A DNA stretch of 56,188 nucleotides from Parvibaculum sp. (GTDB lineage Bacteria > Pseudomonadota > Alphaproteobacteria > Parvibaculales > Parvibaculaceae): positions 1-56,188 of the forward strand of contig JAHBYL010000018.1 of NCBI GenBank assembly GCA_019635955.1, read 5' to 3'. The notes below the pieces were generated by a model. It searched no databases. It saw only the letters and a list, made by a program, of their open reading frames with translations, and was not told where the DNA came from. This document shows positions 52,186 through 56,188 of the stretch, piece by piece. The translations under genes and the position numbers were made by a program. Positions within the stretch are counted from its first letter, which is position 1. Each line of letters opens with the position of its first letter.

Positions 52186-52220
52186 CTATTCCCCAAAAAT
52201 ACTGTGCCATATGGGAATAG
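52186..52220. repeat. Inverted repeat upstream of tolC
   Basis: Perfect 8-bp arms CTATTCCC (52186-52193) and GGGAATAG (52213-52220), 19 bp apart. It lies between pcm and tolC, 96 bp before the tolC start, in an AT-rich island. The long spacer and lack of T-run argue against a terminator; a dimer binding site is possible. Confidence 0.5.
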
Positions 52221-52315
52221 CATTTCGCGTCACCTACATTTAGCCTGCCGAACGTAAGATCCAACCCGCGGAAGCGTTGAGGGACGAAGCCGCCGTAAGC
52301 GGAGAAGTAACGAAA

Positions 52316-53725
52316 ATGAAGCGACCCCAGTTCACGTCCCTGACTTCCGTAAGATTCCGCATTCTTGCTCTGGCCCTTGGCACCACCGCGCTGACGGCCC
52401 TGGCCGGGGTGGGGCCTGCAGTGTCCGACACGCTGACCGACGCGCTCGCCGCCGCCTATCAGACGAACCCCGTGCTGCATGGCCAGCGCGCCCAGCTTCG
52501 CGCAACCGACGAGCAGGTGCCGCAGGCGCTGTCCGGCTGGCGTCCGAACCTGCAGGCGCAAGGAAGTTACGGCGCCACAGAAACCCGGACCGAGCTCAAT
52601 GGCGGCATTCAGACCCGGGACAGTCTTCGGCCGCTGAGCGGCAGCGTGACGCTGAGCCAGAACCTGTTTGCAGGCGGCCGGACGGTCAATGCCACCGATC
52701 AGGCCGAGGCCGCGGTCCGCGCGGGCCGCGCAACGCTCGAAAGTGTGGAGCAGACGACGTTGCTCAACGCCGTGCGCGCCTATATGGACGTGATCCGCGA
52801 TCAGAGCGTCGTCGAGCTCAACCAGAACAACGTGCAGGTGTTGAGCCGTCAGCTCGAGGCCACCAGCGATCGCTTCCGTGTCGGCGAACTGACGCGTACC
52901 GACACGGCCCAGGCGGAGGCGCGCCTGTCCCAGTCGCGGTCCAACCTGACGGTATCCGAAGCGCAGCTTGCGGCCAGCCGCTCCTTCTATGAGCGCGTCG
53001 TCGGCCAGGCGCCGGGCACCCTGGAGCGGCCTGCGAATGTCGCGGGCCTTCCCCAGAGCGAGGAACAGGCGCGGCAGGCGGCCGAGGCGGCCAATCCATC
53101 CCTCCGCGCGGCGCGCCACGCGGAAGAAGCCAGCCGCAGCGCCATCAATGTCGCCAAGGGCGCCCTGCTGCCGACCTTCGACGTGCAGGCGCAATACCGC
53201 TATGGCCGCGACCCGTCCTCGACGATCCGCGATGTTGAGGAAAGCGCAATCCTGGGCGTGCTGACCATTCCGATCTACCAGAGCGGCATTGAATATTCCC
53301 GGGTTCGCGAGGCCAAGGAACGCAACAATGAGAGCCGCATGCAGGTGGCAGCCGCCCATCGCGAGGTGGATGAAGCAGTGCGCAACGCCTGGGAGGTGCT
53401 GCGCGCCTCGCGTGCCAGCATCCAGTCGACAAAGGAGCAGGTGCGGGCGAGCGAAATCGCGCTTGAGGGCGTCCGGCAGGAATCGGAAGTGGGCGCGCGC
53501 ACCACGCTCGACGTGCTCAATGCCGAGCAGGAATACCTCAATGCCCGCGTGGCGCTGGTGGGCGCCGAGCGCGACCTTGCGGTTGCCGAATACGGGCTCC
53601 TCGCGGCGATGGGCCAACTCACCGCCCGGGCACTCGATTTGCCGGTGGATTATTACGATCCGCAGGAAAATTACGGCGAGGTCCGGGACAAGTGGATCGG
53701 CTTCGGTACCGCGGGCGACGAATAG
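52316..53725 (+). CDS. tolC: TolC-family outer-membrane efflux/secretion protein
   Basis: 469 residues from the ATG at 52316, with GGAGAAG nine bases upstream. Signal peptide about 1-36 (RILALALGTTALTALAGVGP). Two OEP repeats follow: the first starts TLTDALAAAYQTNPVLHGQRAQL, the second TLDVLNAEQEYLNARVALVGAERDL. Long amphipathic helices between them build the periplasmic tunnel. It serves type I secretion or RND efflux; no ABC exporter or adaptor gene is in the window, so it may serve several pumps. It is separated from popZ by 119 bp. Confidence 0.95.
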   Translation: MKRPQFTSLTSVRFRILALALGTTALTALAGVGPAVSDTLTDALAAAYQTNPVLHGQRAQLRATDEQVPQALSGWRPNLQAQGSYGATETRTELNGGIQTRDSLRPLSGSVTLSQNLFAGGRTVNATDQAEAAVRAGRATLESVEQTTLLNAVRAYMDVIRDQSVVELNQNNVQVLSRQLEATSDRFRVGELTRTDTAQAEARLSQSRSNLTVSEAQLAASRSFYERVVGQAPGTLERPANVAGLPQSEEQARQAAEAANPSLRAARHAEEASRSAINVAKGALLPTFDVQAQYRYGRDPSSTIRDVEESAILGVLTIPIYQSGIEYSRVREAKERNNESRMQVAAAHREVDEAVRNAWEVLRASRASIQSTKEQVRASEIALEGVRQESEVGARTTLDVLNAEQEYLNARVALVGAERDLAVAEYGLLAAMGQLTARALDLPVDYYDPQENYGEVRDKWIGFGTAGDE

Positions 53726-53750
53726 TCCTTTCGGTTTCAGGAGATATTAA

Positions 53751-53781
53751 GGGGAAGTTGGCAAATTCGTTCAACTTCTCC
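53751..53781. repeat. Imperfect inverted repeat between tolC and popZ
   Basis: Arms GGGGAAGTTG (53751-53760) and CAACTTCTCC (53772-53781) match at 9 of 10 positions, with an 11-base loop. It could end tolC transcription or act in the popZ leader. The downstream T content is weak. Confidence 0.4.
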
Positions 53782-53806
53782 TAAGGTTCTCTTGTTATTG
53801 ATGGAA

Positions 53807-53822
53807 TCCGGATCGATCCGGA
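53807..53822. repeat. 16-bp perfect palindrome before popZ
   Basis: TCCGGATCGATCCGGA is a perfect palindrome 22 bp upstream of the popZ start. Position fits an operator or an mRNA hairpin near the ribosome site. The regulator is unknown. Confidence 0.5.
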
Positions 53823-53844
53823 AACGAAGTGAGCGGGACGAGGC

Positions 53845-54531
53845 ATGAGCAACCAGGGCCAGGCACAGGAACCGACGATGGAGGAAATTCTCGCCTCCAT
53901 CAGGCGGATTATTTCCGAAGATAGCGGGCCGGAGGAAAACGAGGCCGCCGCGTCGGCCGCGCCTCAGCCTCAGCCGGAACCAGAGCCCGAACCCGAACCG
54001 GAAGAAGACGACATTCTGGAGCTCACCGAGGCGCTTCCTGAGGAAGTAGCCTTCGAGGAGCCGGAGCCCGTTGCCGAACCGGAACCCATTTCTGAGCCCG
54101 CGCCCGCGCCGGTGCCGCAGGAAGTTGCCGAGCTTCTCGACGACGTCCAGTTCGCCGACCTGGAACCGGAGCCCGAACCCGAACCTCAGCCGGAACCTGC
54201 CTATGAGCCGGCGCCGGAACCCGTCTACGCCGCCACGCCTGCACCCGCGCCGGAGCCGATTGCGGCTGCCGAACCTGCGATCGAGGAGCCTGTCATGAGC
54301 ACCAATCCCCAGCCCGGCCTTCTTTCCCGCGATGCAGAGGCGGCGGCGTCCGCCGCGTTCGGCGTGCTGGCAAGTTCGCTCGCCTCGGGGAGCGGCGGCC
54401 GTACGATCGAGGAGATCGTGAGCGACCTCCTGAAGCCCATGCTCAAGGATTGGCTGGACGAGAACCTGCCGTCGGTAGTCGAACGGCTTGTGGCCGAAGA
54501 AATCGAACGGGTATCGCGGCGCAAGGGCTGA
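53845..54531 (+). CDS. popZ: Polar organizing protein PopZ (DUF2497)
   Basis: 228 residues. The N-terminal helix [19 protein letters not shown] (8-26) is a hallmark of PopZ. A proline/glutamate-rich acidic linker covers about 30-150 (many PEPE repeats). The C-terminal oligomerisation part has [42 protein letters not shown] split across its helices. PopZ forms a polar microdomain that anchors the chromosome origin through ParB and recruits cell-cycle proteins in Caulobacter. The N-terminus matches that partner-binding helix. The linker is longer than Caulobacter's, about 120 residues. Confidence 0.9.
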   Translation: MSNQGQAQEPTMEEILASIRRIISEDSGPEENEAAASAAPQPQPEPEPEPEPEEDDILELTEALPEEVAFEEPEPVAEPEPISEPAPAPVPQEVAELLDDVQFADLEPEPEPEPQPEPAYEPAPEPVYAATPAPAPEPIAAAEPAIEEPVMSTNPQPGLLSRDAEAAASAAFGVLASSLASGSGGRTIEEIVSDLLKPMLKDWLDENLPSVVERLVAEEIERVSRRKG

Positions 54532-54545
54532 CGCTGCCGCTATCG

Positions 54546-54570
54546 GGCGATCCGCCGGATCGCCTTTCCT
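54546..54570 (+). terminator. Probable rho-independent terminator after popZ
   Basis: Perfect stem GGCGATCC / GGATCGCC (54546-54553 and 54557-54564) with loop GCC and a pyrimidine-rich TTTCCT tail, 14 bp after the popZ stop. The T-run is short. Confidence 0.6.
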
Positions 54571-54658
54571 TCCAGATGCTTGATAGGGTGGCGCTGCCTG
54601 TGTAACACAGGCCCGCGCCGCCTTTTTTTGCGCCTTTTTCCGACGGATGTGACCTCCC

Positions 54659-56188
54659 ATGCTCGACAAGAATTTCAACCCGCAGGAAGCCGAATCCCGG
54701 CTCTACGATCTCTGGGAGGAAAGCGGCGCTTTCCGGGCTGGGGCCGGCGGGCGGGTAGAGGCGGGGGCGCAGCCCTATTGCATCGTCATTCCGCCGCCCA
54801 ACGTGACCGGCAGCCTGCATATGGGCCATGCGTTAAATAATACACTGCAGGACGTTCTGATCCGTTTCGAGCGGATGCGCGGCAAGGATGTGCTGTGGCA
54901 GCCGGGGCTCGATCATGCGGGCATCGCGACGCAGATGATCGTGGAGCGCCAGCTTGAGGCGGAAGGCAATATCCGCCGCCGCGACATGGGGCGCGACGCC
55001 TTCATCGACCGTGTCTGGAAATGGAAGGGCGAGTCAGGCGGCACGATCATCGGCCAGCTTCGCCGCCTTGGCGCCTCCTGCGACTGGAGCCGCGAACGCT
55101 TCACGCTGGATGACGGGCTCTCCAAGGCGGTGCTCAAGGTCTTCGTGGAGCTTTACCGGCAGGGCCTCATCTATCGCGACAAGCGGCTGGTGAACTGGCA
55201 CCCGGAACTGCAGACGGCCGTGTCCGACCTCGAAGTGGAAAACATCGAGGTGAAGGGGCATTTCTGGCATTTCCGCTATCCGCTCGCCGATGGCGTTACA
55301 TATGAGTGGCCGCTCTTCGACGAGGAAGGCAACCAGACGGGCACGGAGACGCGCGATTACATCGTCGTCGCGACGACGCGGCCGGAAACCATGCTTGGCG
55401 ATACCGGCGTTGCCGTGAACCCGGAAGATGAACGCTACAAGAGCCTGATCGGCAAGCATGTGGTGTTGCCGCTGGTCGGCCGCCGCATTCCGATCGTCGG
55501 CGACGAACATGCCGACCCGACGCAGGGCTCCGGCGCTGTGAAGATCACGCCCGCGCATGACTTCAACGACTTCGAGGTCGGCAAGCGGCAGGGGCTCGTG
55601 CAGATCAACATTCTCAATCCCGACGGCAAGCTAAACGACGAGGTGCCGGAGCCTTATCGCGGGCTCGACCGCTTCAAGGCGCGCAAGAAGGTTGTCGAGG
55701 ATATCGATGCGCTCGGCCTGCTCGACCGGATCGAGGACAAGATTGTCATGGTGCCGCATGACGAGAAGTCGAAGATGGTGGTGATCGAGCCTTATCTCAC
55801 CGATCAGTGGTATGTGGATGCGGCGACGCTTGCGAAACCCGCTATCGATGCGGTGGAGCGAGGTGAAACCGTCTTCGTGCCGAAGAACTGGGAAAAGACC
55901 TATTTCGAATGGATGCGCAACATCCAGCCCTGGTGCATTTCGCGCCAACTCTGGTGGGGCCACCGGATTCCGGCGTGGTATGGGCCGGACGGTCATGTCT
56001 TCGTCGCCTATAGCGACGAGGAAGCGGCGGCCAATGCGGAAAAGCATTACGGCAAAAAGGTCGATCTGACGCGCGATGAAGACGTGCTCGATACCTGGTT
56101 CTCGTCGGGCCTCTGGCCGTTTTCGACGCTGGGCTGGCCGGACAAGACGCCGGAGCTCGCGCGCTATTACAAGACCGACGTGCTCGTC
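54659..56188 (+). CDS. valS: Valyl-tRNA synthetase, 3' end outside window
   Basis: The reading frame is open from the ATG at 54659 to the last base (510 codons). The class I signature HIGH appears as HMGH in [16 protein letters not shown] (residues 47-62 approximately). The editing domain includes [17 protein letters not shown] and [26 protein letters not shown] and [22 protein letters not shown] are the valine-enzyme landmarks of the catalytic core. The KMSKS region, the anticodon-binding domain and the coiled-coil C-terminus are beyond the window. It charges tRNA-Val in the cytoplasm. Confidence 0.97.
   Translation, partial: MLDKNFNPQEAESRLYDLWEESGAFRAGAGGRVEAGAQPYCIVIPPPNVTGSLHMGHALNNTLQDVLIRFERMRGKDVLWQPGLDHAGIATQMIVERQLEAEGNIRRRDMGRDAFIDRVWKWKGESGGTIIGQLRRLGASCDWSRERFTLDDGLSKAVLKVFVELYRQGLIYRDKRLVNWHPELQTAVSDLEVENIEVKGHFWHFRYPLADGVTYEWPLFDEEGNQTGTETRDYIVVATTRPETMLGDTGVAVNPEDERYKSLIGKHVVLPLVGRRIPIVGDEHADPTQGSGAVKITPAHDFNDFEVGKRQGLVQINILNPDGKLNDEVPEPYRGLDRFKARKKVVEDIDALGLLDRIEDKIVMVPHDEKSKMVVIEPYLTDQWYVDAATLAKPAIDAVERGETVFVPKNWEKTYFEWMRNIQPWCISRQLWWGHRIPAWYGPDGHVFVAYSDEEAAANAEKHYGKKVDLTRDEDVLDTWFSSGLWPFSTLGWPDKTPELARYYKTDVLV

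Overview
The window reads as a chromosomal segment of a high-GC alphaproteobacterium. Supporting markers are an NDUFS4-like complex I accessory subunit, a PopZ/DUF2497 polar organizer, a pcm-tolC pair, a double cold-shock-domain protein, an AapJQMP-type amino-acid transporter and a Ku/LigD pair. The gene set resembles Rhizobiales-type or Parvibaculum-like genomes; the species cannot be fixed from sequence reading alone. No transposase, integrase, phage gene or CRISPR array was found.

Layout. Positions 1-545: 3' part of a DUF4919-like gene. 561-17415 (all minus strand): about 18 tightly packed genes. Transcribed first is an Mrp/Mbh-type cation/proton antiporter module (mnhE, F, G, a DUF4040 subunit, B, C, and three NuoL/M/N-like subunits with a small membrane protein between two of them). 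Only 57 bp further on comes a molybdenum hydroxylase operon: coxG, coxS, coxL, coxM, moxR-type coxD, coxE, two XdhC-type chaperone pieces and a fused molybdopterin-binding/nucleotidyltransferase. The coxL active-site loop is AYRGAGR (form II), so the substrate is not assured to be CO. 17770-20927: cold-shock protein, thioesterase, tRNA-Pro, a small unknown gene, the NDUFS4-like gene, tRNA-Arg and an acetylpolyamine-amidohydrolase-like enzyme. 20937-26981: ligD-ku (bacterial NHEJ), a Sel1 protein with a strong terminator, a sugar-lactone oxidase and a stand-alone biotinyl carrier. 27002-38882: cystathionine beta-lyase, the AapJQMP transporter, GNAT, mercaptopyruvate sulfurtransferase, cysteine synthase, Nudix hydrolase, RecQ and cyclopropane-fatty-acid synthase. 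Several of these handle sulfur amino acids and amino-acid uptake.

39064-51279: a surface-polysaccharide locus bracketed by tRNA-Asn and tRNA-Cys. It holds a polysaccharide deacetylase, two CelD/FemAB-like acyltransferases, a Wzx-like flippase, a JmjC-like cupin enzyme, a Wzc-like chain-length/tyrosine-kinase protein, a Wza-like lipoprotein, one GT4 glycosyltransferase and a Wzy/O-antigen-ligase-like protein. The machinery for flipping, polymerising and exporting a polymer is present, but no initiating glycosyltransferase is. 51504-56188: pcm, tolC, popZ and the 5' part of valS.

The most promising material for something new is (1) the Mrp-like antiporter without a canonical MrpA, running straight into a form II Mo-hydroxylase operon, and (2) the acyltransferase-flippase-acyltransferase-cupin block of the polysaccharide locus.
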